A stretch of 64,000 nt of DNA from Massilia antarctica (GTDB lineage: Bacteria > Pseudomonadota > Gammaproteobacteria > Burkholderiales > Burkholderiaceae_D): positions 3,472,001 to 3,536,000 of the forward strand of contig NZ_CP065053.1 of the NCBI RefSeq assembly GCF_015689335.1, in the 5' to 3' direction. The notes below the pieces were generated by a model. That model was given only the letters and a program-made list of their open reading frames with translations. It did not search any database and was not told the origin of the DNA. Position 1 is the first letter of the stretch; every line of letters begins with the position of its first letter. Below are positions 9,708 to 18,531 of this stretch, piece by piece. The position numbers and the translations under genes were made by a program.

Positions 9708-10922
9708 ATGTCTTCCAGTGCCGTTGCCGCCGCTTCGTCCGCCTTCAAACGCATCAACCGCGCCATGCTGTGCGGCGGCTTTTCCGCCTTCGCGCTGTTG
9801 TATTCGGTGCAGCCGCTGATGCCTCTGCTGGCGCACCAGTTTGCGCTCACACCCGCCCAGAGCAGCTGGTCGCTGTCGATTGCCACGTTGGCGCTGGCGG
9901 TGTCGCTGGTGATCAGCGGCGCGCTGTCGGACCGCATCGGCCGCAAAAAGCTGATGACGTTCGCGCTGGTGGGCGCCGCCGGTTTCACGGTGCTCACCGC
10001 CGTTGCCCAGAACTTCGCCCAGTTGCTGGTGCTGCGCGCCTTGCTCGGGTTTTCGCTGGGAGGCATGCCGGCCGTCGCCATGGCTTACCTGAGCGAAGAA
10101 ATCGAGGGGCCGTCGCTCGGCCTGTCGATGGGCCTCTACATCAGCGGCACTGCGCTCGGTGGCATGGCGGGGAGGGTGATCGCCTCCGTGGCGAGCGACC
10201 ATTATTCATGGCGCCTGGCGCTGGGCTTGATGGGCGCCGCCGGCCTGTATGCCGCGTGGGAGTTCGCGCGCAGCCTGCCGGAGTCCACCAATTTCAGGGG
10301 CGGCAAACCCGGGCTGCGCGGTTTGCTCGACGGCGCCCGCACCCACTTGCGCGACGATGGCATGCCGTGGCTGTTCGCACTTGGCTTCCTGGTGATGGGC
10401 GTGTTCGTGAGCCTGTATAACTACATCGGCTACCGCATGCTGGCCGCGCCGTTCAACCTGAGCCAGAGCGCGGTCGGCGCGCTGTCGGTGTTGTATTTGA
10501 TCGGGATGTTCAGCTCCGTATGGGCGGGCCGGTTGGCCGATCGCATCGGGCGCCGTAACGTGTTGTGGATGGTGATGACGATCATGCTGGCCGGGCTGGT
10601 GCTCACCCTGTCGAATCATCTGGTGCTGATTTTGGCGGGTATGAGCTTGTTCACGTTCGGTTTTTTCGGCACGCACTCGGTGACCAGCAGCTGGGTGGGA
10701 CGGCGGGCCAGGGCGCCGCAAGCGCTGGCGTCGGCCATGTACCTGTTCTTTTACTATATCGGGTCGAGCGTGATTGGATCGGTGTCCGGCTTGGTGTGGA
10801 GCGCGGCCGGGTGGAACGGGGTGGTGGGCCTGCTGGCGCTGGCGCTCGGCTTGGCGCTGGCGATTGCGCTGCGCTTGCGCGGGCTGGCGCCGATTGAGGC
10901 GCTCAGTTTGAAAGCCGGGTAA
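9708..10922 (+). CDS. ynfM: MFS transporter, YnfM/arabinose-exporter-like
   Basis: This 404-residue inner-membrane protein has about 12 hydrophobic segments. The MFS signature GALSDRIGRKKLM lies between TM2 and TM3, and a second copy (GRLADRIGRRNVL) between TM8 and TM9. It resembles E. coli YnfM in sequence and in having a divergent LysR gene. I start at the ATG at 9708; a TTG 9 bases upstream is the alternative, and the Shine-Dalgarno is weak for both. Substrate unknown; drug or metabolite efflux is the usual role of this branch. Confidence 0.85.
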   Translation: MSSSAVAAASSAFKRINRAMLCGGFSAFALLYSVQPLMPLLAHQFALTPAQSSWSLSIATLALAVSLVISGALSDRIGRKKLMTFALVGAAGFTVLTAVAQNFAQLLVLRALLGFSLGGMPAVAMAYLSEEIEGPSLGLSMGLYISGTALGGMAGRVIASVASDHYSWRLALGLMGAAGLYAAWEFARSLPESTNFRGGKPGLRGLLDGARTHLRDDGMPWLFALGFLVMGVFVSLYNYIGYRMLAAPFNLSQSAVGALSVLYLIGMFSSVWAGRLADRIGRRNVLWMVMTIMLAGLVLTLSNHLVLILAGMSLFTFGFFGTHSVTSSWVGRRARAPQALASAMYLFFYYIGSSVIGSVSGLVWSAAGWNGVVGLLALALGLALAIALRLRGLAPIEALSLKAG

Positions 10923-11062
10923 GCGTGTCGTTCCCTGTGCGGGATCGCCGGTTGGGGGGATTTTTGTGGTACCTCACACTTGATCCGACGAGGGGCATAT
11001 GGTGAGCGACAGCTTCCGCCCCCAAAGCCGACAATCATTTTCGTCGGCCGCAGAGGCTTAGC

Positions 11063-11533
11063 TTAGTCGCGCCATAGCGCCACACAATTCTCGATCTCCT
11101 CGGCGCAGCATTCCGACTCAATCTTTTCCGCCCAAGTCGTTTGAATATGGGCGAATACCGCGAACACAGCCGCCTTCTGCGAATCTGTGCAGAAATTCAG
11201 AAAACGATTGGCGGTACCATCTCGCGTAAGGTGAAGCGCCAGCTGAAACGCATACCAATCGTGAGGACGAGAATCGGCTAACGCGAATCTAGCCAACGCC
11301 GGGAAAAAGTACGCAAGTCCTTGCGGAAAACACTCAACAAGCGGATCGTATCCAATGTGTCCAACATCTTCGATCGTCAACGTCTTCGTTGTGCGCGAAT
11401 GCAGAAGCCGATCGTGATCCATGCACTCCGGATCACCATCAGCTACAGTGAAATGTTCTGGACGGGCGACATCACCAAAAGCGTCATCCACAACTCTCAA
11501 GATGCCATCGTCAGAAGTCATGCTGGCTTTCAT
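11063..11533 (-). CDS. DUF6714-like protein
   Basis: This 156-residue cytosolic protein has a DDAFGDVARPEHFT N-terminal motif, a C-x-D-H segment and FPQGLAYFFPALARFAL, which resembles the DUF6714 family as I remember it. Base composition is visibly lower in GC than the neighbours, and the gene stands alone between an MFS gene and a CoA-transferase, so it may be acquired. The ATG at 11533 is chosen; 11521 is equally possible and neither has a clear Shine-Dalgarno. Some proteins of this kind sit in toxin-immunity contexts, but nothing here proves that. Confidence 0.65.
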   Translation of the reverse strand: MKASMTSDDGILRVVDDAFGDVARPEHFTVADGDPECMDHDRLLHSRTTKTLTIEDVGHIGYDPLVECFPQGLAYFFPALARFALADSRPHDWYAFQLALHLTRDGTANRFLNFCTDSQKAAVFAVFAHIQTTWAEKIESECCAEEIENCVALWRD

Positions 11534-11665
11534 TTGATGCGAAATGGCGTATGGAATATAGGCGTCGCGGCCATTTGTCTGACCGCTTCTGGTCGATAGG
11601 GGCCGACGATAGCTCCAACTCATCTGACTGCGGTTGTCAGGTCAAGTTTGAACTATCGCAGGTAA

Positions 11666-12910
11666 TTAAATCGCGCCTTTGGCCCTCAGCGCCGCAATCT
11701 CTTCATCGCTCCGTCCCAGCAGATCGCGCAGCACTTCATCTGTATGCTGCCCCAGCATCGGCGGCGGCAAATCGGCCTGCGCCGGCGTGAGCGACATCTT
11801 CATCGGGCTGCGCACCAGCTTCACCTTGCCCGCCGCCGGATGATCCATCTCGATCGCCACGCCGCGCGCCTTCACCTGCGCGTTCTCGAACACTTCACCG
11901 ATATCGTTGATCGGCCCGCACGGCACGCCGACTGCTTCGAGCTGCGCAATCCACTCGTCGCGCGTGCGCGTCTTCACCATCTCCGCCAGCAGCGGCACCA
12001 GCACATCGCGGTGCTGCACGCGCAGCGGATTGGTGGTGAAGCGCGGGTCCGCCCCGAGGTCCGGCCGTCCGCCCGCTTCCACGAACTTTTGATACTGCCC
12101 ATCGTTCCCCGTCGCGACGATGATATGCCCGTCCGCGCACGCAAACGTCTGATACGGCACGATGTTGGCGTGCGCATTGCCCCAGCGTTTGGGCGCCTTG
12201 CCGCTGTTGAGGTAATTGCTGCCCACATTGGCCAGCATGGCCACCTGCGTGTCGAGCAGCGCCATGTCGATGTACTGGCCCTGGCCCGTGCGGTCGCGGT
12301 GCGTGAGCGCGGCCAGCACCGCCACGGTGGCGTACATGCCGGTCATCAGATCGGTCAGCGCCACGCCAGCCTTTTGCGGGCCGCCCCCGGGCAAGTCGTC
12401 GCGCTCACCCGTTACCGACATCAGCCCACCCATGCCCTGGATCAGGAAGTCGTAGCCGGCGCGGTGCGCATACGGCCCGTCCTGGCCAAACCCGGTCACC
12501 GAGCAGTACACCAGGTCCGGCTTGATCTCTTTCAGGCTGTCGTAATCGAGGCCATAGCGTTTCAGCTGGCCGACCTTGTAATTTTCCAGCACCACGTCGG
12601 CCTCGCGCGCGAGATCGCGAATGATCGCCTGGCCCTCTGGAGTGGCAATATCGACCGTGACGGAACGCTTGCCGCGGTTCGCGGTCAGGAAGTAGGCCGC
12701 CTCGCTGGTGTTGTTGCCGTCGGCGTCGCGCGCGTACGGCGGACCCCAGGCGCGCGTGTCGTCACCCACGCCGGGTCGTTCGATCTTGATTACATCGGCG
12801 CCGAGATCGGCCAGGTTCTGGGAGCACCAGGGACCGGCCAGCACGCGCGAGAGGTCAAGTACGCGGATGTGGCCGAGCGCCTTGGGCATGCCGGAAAATG
12901 CTTGAGTCAT
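11666..12910 (-). CDS. CaiB/BaiF family (class III) CoA-transferase
   Basis: This 414-residue enzyme moves CoA between acyl-CoA and a carboxylic acid acceptor. Seen here: the N-terminal LDLSRVLAGPWCSQNLADLG, ADVIKIERPG, and VALTDLMTGMYA, which holds the catalytic Asp of the family. The length matches formyl-CoA/succinyl-CoA:glutarate transferases. The ATG at 12910 has AAGGCAG upstream; an ATG at 12955 would add residues that look unrelated to the family. It is divergent from garD, but a functional link is not established. The substrate pair cannot be read from sequence. Confidence 0.9.
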   Translation of the reverse strand: MTQAFSGMPKALGHIRVLDLSRVLAGPWCSQNLADLGADVIKIERPGVGDDTRAWGPPYARDADGNNTSEAAYFLTANRGKRSVTVDIATPEGQAIIRDLAREADVVLENYKVGQLKRYGLDYDSLKEIKPDLVYCSVTGFGQDGPYAHRAGYDFLIQGMGGLMSVTGERDDLPGGGPQKAGVALTDLMTGMYATVAVLAALTHRDRTGQGQYIDMALLDTQVAMLANVGSNYLNSGKAPKRWGNAHANIVPYQTFACADGHIIVATGNDGQYQKFVEAGGRPDLGADPRFTTNPLRVQHRDVLVPLLAEMVKTRTRDEWIAQLEAVGVPCGPINDIGEVFENAQVKARGVAIEMDHPAAGKVKLVRSPMKMSLTPAQADLPPPMLGQHTDEVLRDLLGRSDEEIAALRAKGAI

Positions 12911-13020
12911 TGTGTCTGCCTTGTTGCAAATCAGGCAGCAATTATATCGGCTCAAGCCCCTCTGCGGCCAAGCGTGGAACGCGGCCGGACCGCCCTGGCC
13001 GGTTTTAGCGGAAAAGTTAA

Positions 13021-13035
13021 ATTGGTCAGACCAAT
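13021..13035. promoter_or_regulatory. Perfect GntR/FadR-type palindromic operator
   Basis: ATTGGTCAGACCAAT is a perfect 15-bp palindrome with the GT-N3-AC core of FadR-subfamily GntR regulators, the group that controls hexuronate and aldarate genes. It lies 117 bp upstream of garD and 110 bp upstream of the divergent CoA-transferase. A looser half-like site (TTGGACTAG) follows at 13044. No FadR-type regulator gene is in the window. Confidence 0.65.
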
Positions 13036-13151
13036 AACTTGAATTGGACTAGCCGATTTTAAAGTTTGCTGGCATACTTAGCAAATCCGACCGCAAGGGC
13101 GCCCGCATTTCCTGGGCGCGCATGCGGGTGCGGGCAGACAAGGCTATCAAA

Positions 13152-14702
13152 ATGACGATTCCGGAAAAAACACCGCTCCATATCCGCATGCACGCGGGCG
13201 ACAATGTCGCCATCGTGGTCAACGACGGCGGCTTGCCGGCGGGGACGGTGTTTCCCGATGGGCTGGTGCTAGTCGACACCGTGCCGCAGGGTCATAAAGT
13301 AGCCCTGGCCGATTTTGCCGAAGGCGATGCGGTGATCCGCTACAACGTGACCATCGGTTTCGCCGCGCGCGCACTGCCCAGGGGCAGCTGGATTTCCGAA
13401 GCGGTGCTGCGCATGCCGGCCGCGCGCGAGCTCGAAGGGCTGCCGATCGCCACCCGCGCCGCGCCCGTCATGGCGCCGCTGGAGGGCTATACCTTCCAGG
13501 GCTTCAAGAACGCAGATGGTTCGGTCGGCACGCGCAATATCCTGGCCATCACCACCACCGTGCAATGCGTTTCCGGCGTGGTCGAACATGCGGTCAAGCG
13601 CATCAAGAGCGAACTGCTGCCGCGCTACCCGAACGTGGACGACGTGGTCGGCCTCGAACATAGCTACGGCTGCGGCGTGGCGATCGATGCGCCGGGCGCC
13701 GAGATCCCGATCCGCACCTTGCGCAACATCACCCAGAACCCGAACTTCGGCGGCCAGGCGATGGTGGTCAGCCTGGGCTGCGAAAAGCTGCAGCCGGCGC
13801 GCCTGTTCCCGAAAGGCTCGATCCCGATCCTGAGCGGCGCCGAACCCGCGCAGGTGTGCCTGCAGGACGAGGGCCACGTCGGCTTTCAGTCGATGATCGA
13901 TTCGATCATGCGCACCGCCGATGTGCAACTGCAGGCACTGAATGCGCGCCAGCGCGAAACCTGCCCCGCGTCCGACCTGGTGGTAGGCGTGCAGTGCGGC
14001 GGCAGCGATGCGTTTTCCGGCGTGACGGCCAATCCGGCGGTGGGCTACGCGACCGATCTGCTGGTGCGCGCCGGCGCCACCGTGATGTTTTCGGAAGTGA
14101 CGGAAGTGCGCGACGGGATCGACCAACTGACGTCGCGCGCCGCCAACGCGGACGTGGCCCAAGCGATGATCCGCGAAATGGCCTGGTACGACGCTTACCT
14201 GACGCGCGGCGGCGTCGACCGCAGCGCCAACACCACGCCGGGTAACAAAAAGGGCGGGCTGTCGAACATCGTCGAAAAGGCGATGGGATCGATCGTCAAG
14301 TCGGGATCGTCCGCGATCACCGGCGTGCTCTCGCCCGGCGAGAAACTCAAACAGAAGGGGCTGATCTACGCAGCCACCCCCGCCAGTGACTTCATCTGCG
14401 GTACATTGCAGCTGGCGGCGGGGATGAATATCCACGTGTTCACCACGGGCCGCGGCACGCCATACGGCCTGGCCGAATGCCCGGTGATCAAGGTCGCCAC
14501 GCGCAACGACCTGGCGCGCCGCTGGCACGACCTGATGGACGTGAACGCGGGCCGCATCGCCAGTGGCGAAGCGAGCATCGAAGACGTCGGCTGGGAGCTG
14601 TTCAAGCTGATGCTCGATGTCGCCAGCGGCAGCAAGACCTGGGCCGAACACTGGAAGCTGCACAATGCCCTGACCCTTTTCAATCCTGCACCGGTGACCT
14701 GA
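13152..14702 (+). CDS. garD: Galactarate dehydratase
   Basis: This 516-residue protein corresponds along its length to E. coli GarD, which dehydrates galactarate (mucate) to 5-keto-4-deoxy-D-glucarate. Seen: an N-terminal SAF-like part ([12 protein letters not shown]), [63 protein letters not shown] and the C-terminal TLFNPAPVT. The Cys/His motifs suit the metal site of the UxaA/GarD family. The ATG at 13152 has AAGG about 8 bases upstream; the longer 13122 start has weaker support. It is first in an operon with uronate dehydrogenase and an aldose epimerase. Confidence 0.96.
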   Translation: MTIPEKTPLHIRMHAGDNVAIVVNDGGLPAGTVFPDGLVLVDTVPQGHKVALADFAEGDAVIRYNVTIGFAARALPRGSWISEAVLRMPAARELEGLPIATRAAPVMAPLEGYTFQGFKNADGSVGTRNILAITTTVQCVSGVVEHAVKRIKSELLPRYPNVDDVVGLEHSYGCGVAIDAPGAEIPIRTLRNITQNPNFGGQAMVVSLGCEKLQPARLFPKGSIPILSGAEPAQVCLQDEGHVGFQSMIDSIMRTADVQLQALNARQRETCPASDLVVGVQCGGSDAFSGVTANPAVGYATDLLVRAGATVMFSEVTEVRDGIDQLTSRAANADVAQAMIREMAWYDAYLTRGGVDRSANTTPGNKKGGLSNIVEKAMGSIVKSGSSAITGVLSPGEKLKQKGLIYAATPASDFICGTLQLAAGMNIHVFTTGRGTPYGLAECPVIKVATRNDLARRWHDLMDVNAGRIASGEASIEDVGWELFKLMLDVASGSKTWAEHWKLHNALTLFNPAPVT

Positions 14703-14704
14703 TT

Positions 14705-15511
14705 ATGAGCAAACCATTCAAACGTATTTTGCTGACCGGCGCAGCCGGCGGCCTCGGACGCTTGCTGCGCGAGCGCGTCAAACCATGGGCTGACATCGTG
14801 CGCCTGTCCGACCTGGCCGATGTCGGCCCGGCCGGCGAAGGCGAGGAAGTGGTCCAGTGCGACCTGGCCGACAAGGCCGCCGTGATGGCGCTGATGGACG
14901 GCGTGGACGCGGTACTGCACTTCGGCGGCATTTCGACCGAAGCGCCGTTCGATTCGATCATGCAAGCCAATATTCTGGGCATGGCCAATCTGTACGAAGC
15001 GATTCACAAGTGCGGCGTCAAGCGCGTGGTGTTCGCCAGCTCGAACCACACGATGGGCTTCTACAAGACCACCGACCTGGTCGACGCCGACATGCCAACG
15101 CGGCCTGATGGCATGTATGGCGTCAGCAAGGTGTTCGGTGAATCGCTGTCGCGCTACTACTACGACCGCTTCGGCATCGAAACTGTGTGCCTGCGCATCG
15201 GTTCGTGCTTTCCGGAGCCGCTCAACCCGCGCATGATGATTACGTATCTGAGCGCCGACGACTTGGTCGAAGCGCTGCGCTGCTCGCTGTTTGCCGCGCG
15301 CGTGGGCCACACCATCGCCTTCGGCGTGTCGGACAACAAGGCCAAATGGTGGGACGACCGCAAATCGCGTCACCTCGGTTTTGTGGCCAAAGACAGCTCG
15401 ACCCGGTTCGAACACATGTTCCCGGAAAACGGCAACTACGCGCCGGCAGACGACATCACCATCACCTTCCAGGGTGGCAGTTTTCTTTTGACGGGACCTC
15501 AATATAACTAG
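14705..15511 (+). CDS. udh: NAD-dependent uronate dehydrogenase
   Basis: This 268-residue SDR protein is predicted to oxidise D-galacturonate and D-glucuronate to aldarolactones with NAD. Seen: the nucleotide motif TGAAGGLG near the N-terminus, the catalytic YGVSK Tyr-x-x-x-Lys, and SSNHTMGFY, which is typical of Udh. The length fits characterised Udh enzymes (about 265-275). It starts 2 bases after the garD stop, so the two are co-translated. This supports an oxidative uronate pathway feeding garD. Confidence 0.9.
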   Translation: MSKPFKRILLTGAAGGLGRLLRERVKPWADIVRLSDLADVGPAGEGEEVVQCDLADKAAVMALMDGVDAVLHFGGISTEAPFDSIMQANILGMANLYEAIHKCGVKRVVFASSNHTMGFYKTTDLVDADMPTRPDGMYGVSKVFGESLSRYYYDRFGIETVCLRIGSCFPEPLNPRMMITYLSADDLVEALRCSLFAARVGHTIAFGVSDNKAKWWDDRKSRHLGFVAKDSSTRFEHMFPENGNYAPADDITITFQGGSFLLTGPQYN

Positions 15512-15527
15512 CCTGTCGTCGCTGGTT

Positions 15528-16400
15528 TTGCGTAACGCGCAGCTCTCCGCCGAAATCCTTCCGGGTTTCGGCGGCGCTTTGTCGCGTCTGGACTGGATCG
15601 GCGGTGCGGCGCCGGTCCCGGTGCTGCGCCCGTACGCCGGCGGCGATGCGGCGCCGCGTCCTAATCAATTGGCGTGCTTTCCGCTGGTGCCGTGGTCGAA
15701 CCGGATGGCCGGGGGCTTTCCGTATGGCGGTGAGCGCTACGACATCGCCCCGAACCGTGACGGTGATCCGTTTCCGATTCATGGCGAGGGTTGGCAGCGG
15801 CCATGGACAGTGGCGTTTCAGTCGGCCAGCCAGGTGCTGCTGATGCTGGAGCGGCGCGACGGCATGCCTTTCTCGTACCGCGCTTCGCTCGACTATGCCT
15901 TGCGTGGCAATGCGCTGGTGGTGACGCTGGAGGTGACCAATACCGGTCCGCTGGCGCTGCCGTTCGGTCTGGGATTGCATCCGTGGATGCCGCGCAGTCC
16001 GGGTACGACTTTGCAGGCGGCGGCGCGCAAGGTGTGGATGGCGGGCGCGGACAAACTGCCCTCGCATGCGGAAGCGATTCCGGAGATGTGGTCGTTCGAG
16101 CGTGAGCGCGCGCTGCCTGATGGCTTGATCGACAATGTGTTCGAAGGCTGGGATGGGAAGGCGCGCATTCGCTGGCCCGAGAGCGGCTTGAACCTGGCCA
16201 TCGCTGCGGATAGCGGGTACTACATCGTGTATGCACCGGCTGGCGGGGATTTTTTCTGCTTCGAGCCGGTGGATCACTTGATCAACGCGCACAATATGGC
16301 GGGAGGGCCGGCCAGGCACGGCTTGACGATACTGGCGCCCGGGCAGAGGCTGCGGCGTGTGTTCAGTTTTGCGGTCACCGGGTCCGTCATTCCCACTTAA
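15528..16400 (+). CDS. Aldose 1-epimerase family protein
   Basis: This 290-residue galactose-mutarotase-like protein has a WSNRMAGG substrate-loop motif, an IHGEGW His motif, GLHPWMPR, and a late EPVDHLINAHN. It converts anomers of a sugar. In this operon it could supply the anomer that uronate dehydrogenase prefers, or act on the aldarolactone, both inference. The start is uncertain: TTG at 15528 is used, no ATG is available, and CTG or other rare starts just after the udh stop would fit the spacing better. The 3' end is followed at once by a REP-like element. Confidence 0.8.
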   Translation: MRNAQLSAEILPGFGGALSRLDWIGGAAPVPVLRPYAGGDAAPRPNQLACFPLVPWSNRMAGGFPYGGERYDIAPNRDGDPFPIHGEGWQRPWTVAFQSASQVLLMLERRDGMPFSYRASLDYALRGNALVVTLEVTNTGPLALPFGLGLHPWMPRSPGTTLQAAARKVWMAGADKLPSHAEAIPEMWSFERERALPDGLIDNVFEGWDGKARIRWPESGLNLAIAADSGYYIVYAPAGGDFFCFEPVDHLINAHNMAGGPARHGLTILAPGQRLRRVFSFAVTGSVIPT

Positions 16401-16414
16401 ATTTTGCCACCCCC

Positions 16415-16518
16415 ACCGTCGTCCCCGCGCCAAGGCGGCACTCGGCGGGGACCTAAGTTCCTTCGTCAGCCTATGGCTACGGCGCGAACTTGGATCCCCG
16501 CCTGCGCGGGGACGACGG
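16415..16518. repeat. REP-like inverted-repeat element overlapping the speD 3' end
   Basis: The arms CGTCGTCCCCGCG...CGGGGACCTAAGTTC and GAACTTGG...CCGCCTGCGCGGGGACGACG face each other across a short spacer. The element sits between convergent genes and supplies the last codons and stop of the AdoMet decarboxylase frame. Confidence 0.85.
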
Positions 16519-16882
16519 TGGTGGCCACACCTCGCTCAATGGTCTGCACCACGCGCGACGCCGGCTTGAGCGCCTGCTCAATCACCTGCAACGCCAGCTG
16601 CGGCTGCGCATCCCCGCACATGAAAATATCCGCCGCGGCGAAGCCGTACTCCGGCCACGTGTGAATCGAGATATGGGATTCGGCCAGCAGCACCACGCCG
16701 GTCACTCCCAGCGTGTCGCCGAAGCTGTGAAAATGGCTGTGCAAGATGCGCGCCCCCGCCGCTGCGGCCCCGGAGCGCAGCAGGGCGTCGATGTCCGCGG
16801 TCGCGGTCAGCAGGGCCGGATCGATGCCATGAAAATCAGCCAGCAGATGAATGCCGGCCGGGCGATGCACGGGAGCGTTCAC
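16466..16882 (-). CDS. speD: S-adenosylmethionine decarboxylase proenzyme, SpeH type
   Basis: This pyruvoyl enzyme makes decarboxylated AdoMet, the aminopropyl donor for polyamines. Autoprocessing residues are visible: AESHISIHTWPEYG with Glu68-Ser69 as cleavage site, His74, and Cys89 in MCGD. The size (138 aa) fits the short bacterial SpeH class. It starts at a GTG overlapping the stop of the small upstream gene (GTGA). The last about 20 residues (TTVVPAQAGIQ and beyond) are encoded by the intergenic REP-like element, so the original stop appears to be lost. It pairs with the aminopropyltransferase at 20068. Confidence 0.92.
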   Translation of the reverse strand: MNAPVHRPAGIHLLADFHGIDPALLTATADIDALLRSGAAAAGARILHSHFHSFGDTLGVTGVVLLAESHISIHTWPEYGFAAADIFMCGDAQPQLALQVIEQALKPASRVVQTIERGVATTVVPAQAGIQVRAVAIG

Positions 16883-17052
16883 TTGTGCCCACCGCCGGAA
16901 CCGCCGCCGTAGCTGCCGCTGCCGGAGCTCCAGCTGCTGCCAGCGCGCGAACCGCTCCCGCTGTTGCCCGACGAGTCGAACATGCTGACCCAGCTGATGA
17001 TGGTGGTGAGCGCCGTCACGGCAATCGCGTACATCAGATATTTTTCGTTCAT
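16879..17052 (-). CDS. 57-aa single-span membrane peptide, Ser/Gly-rich tail
   Basis: The frame starts MNEKYLMYAIAVTALTTI, giving one membrane span (about residues 5-24), then a Ser/Gly-rich tail ending SYGGGSGGGHK. Its ATG overlaps the stop of the DUF4178 gene (ATGA) and its TGA overlaps the GTG of speD, so the three genes are translationally coupled, which is the best evidence that it is real. I know no family for it. In context it may be an accessory subunit of the SPFH/DUF350/DUF4178 membrane assembly (inference). Confidence 0.8.
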   Translation of the reverse strand: MNEKYLMYAIAVTALTTIISWVSMFDSSGNSGSGSRAGSSWSSGSGSYGGGSGGGHK

Positions 17053-18521
17053 TTATCGTCCTTGCCAGCCGCATTGGTAAACGCGGCTGGAATGCAAATG
17101 GCCAGCAAGGCCAGGATCAGGTACATCGCGGTCGTGCCGAAGTTAACCAGCAGCGGAATCAGATTCAATCCGAGCAGCCACCAGAAAAATTTCCCCATGG
17201 TGCCGGAGAGCGCCGAGGGCGACGGGGGCGACGCACCCTGGACCGCGTGGGCTTTGTTGGCCGCATTGCCGAACCACGCCATCACCTGGTCCTGGGCGAG
17301 CGGCGTGGAGCGCGACCACGTCATCTCTTCGCCGGTGATCTCGGCCGCCAGACTGGTCTTGCCGTATTTGAATTCCAGCACGCGGGTGCGGTCGCCGGCC
17401 GCCACCCGCCAGTTGAAGGCGCCAGCGGCGGCAACCACCGTGGCCACATAGTCGTCGATGTTTTTGTAGCCTACCTTGTCGGCGCGGGCCGCTTCGGGGT
17501 CGACAGGGTCCCAGGCCGGCCAATCGCTCATGACATCGGCGCGATACCAGCCGTCGCCGGTTTCGATCAGCCAGAAAAAATTGATGCGGGTGCTGTACAC
17601 CAGGTATTCGGTCCAGCTTGGCCCGCCGCCCGGTGAGCGGATCATGGCGCCGATCACGGTGCACTCGCTGCCGTTGATATTGGCCTTGCTGCCGATTTTG
17701 ATGGTGGTGCGCATGCGCTCGACCTTCTCGCCCGCGGCCAGCACGCTCGCTTTCGGTCCGGCTGCGTCCAGCTGCGCGGCGCAGGCCGGGCATACCAGGT
17801 TGGTCGCCACGCCCGGCAGGTAGGTGATCATGCTGCCGCACGAAGGGCAGTCGAGCGTATCGACCTTGCCGCGATATTTGCCGGCGCTGGCGCGGATCTG
17901 TTCATCGTCGCGCAGCAGCTGGCAGCGCATGTCGGCCAGGGTGACCGCCACCCCGGTGTAGACCACCGGCGTTTCGCCATCGGTGTAGTCGAGCGTGAGG
18001 AACAGCGGGCCGCTGCGGAAGTCGGCCACGCGGATGCGCCAGCCGGTGCCGACCCGGAACGGCAATTCGCCCTGGCCGGCGATGCATTCGCAGCTGCGCT
18101 TTTCCGACGCCAGGTAGCGCTGCTGGTCGATGCTATAGACGCTGGCCACGCGGATCGCATCGAAGGCGGGCAGGGCGCCGGCGACTTTGCGCTCGGCGGT
18201 GAGGGTGAACAGGCCGGACGAGTCGCCCAGCCAGGCGTTGCTGCCGTCGTCGTACAGCACGTACCATTCGTTCCACATGCCTTCGGCGTAGCGCAGCTGG
18301 ATGCGCCCGACCACCGTGAAATTGCGTCCGCCGACGGTGCCGCTGGTGCCGATCTGGATCGGCGAATAGTCTTCCAGCACCGACGACATGGTGCCCAGGT
18401 TCTTGACCGATTCGGCATCCTTGAGCAGGGTGGCGCGACAAAATTCGCACACCGCCATGACGGCGGCGTGCGATTTGAATTGGACTTCGGCGCCGCAGCT
18501 TGGGCAGGAAACGATTTGCAT
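17049..18521 (-). CDS. DUF4178 protein with two zinc ribbons and C-terminal membrane anchor
   Basis: This 490-residue protein begins with a zinc ribbon (CPSCG at 6-10, CEFC at 26-29), then a DUF4178 module (VGGRNFTVVGRIQLRYAEG). A second ribbon follows (CPSCG near 227, CPAC), then a second DUF4178 module (INGSECTVIGAMIRS), and two hydrophobic segments near the C-terminus. DUF4178 proteins are usually found next to SPFH, DUF350 and polyamine genes, as here. The role is unknown; cytosolic domains tethered to the membrane are expected. It lies 10 bases downstream of the SPFH gene. Confidence 0.9.
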   Translation of the reverse strand: MQIVSCPSCGAEVQFKSHAAVMAVCEFCRATLLKDAESVKNLGTMSSVLEDYSPIQIGTSGTVGGRNFTVVGRIQLRYAEGMWNEWYVLYDDGSNAWLGDSSGLFTLTAERKVAGALPAFDAIRVASVYSIDQQRYLASEKRSCECIAGQGELPFRVGTGWRIRVADFRSGPLFLTLDYTDGETPVVYTGVAVTLADMRCQLLRDDEQIRASAGKYRGKVDTLDCPSCGSMITYLPGVATNLVCPACAAQLDAAGPKASVLAAGEKVERMRTTIKIGSKANINGSECTVIGAMIRSPGGGPSWTEYLVYSTRINFFWLIETGDGWYRADVMSDWPAWDPVDPEAARADKVGYKNIDDYVATVVAAAGAFNWRVAAGDRTRVLEFKYGKTSLAAEITGEEMTWSRSTPLAQDQVMAWFGNAANKAHAVQGASPPSPSALSGTMGKFFWWLLGLNLIPLLVNFGTTAMYLILALLAICIPAAFTNAAGKDDK

Positions 18522-18531
18522 GGACAGCGGC

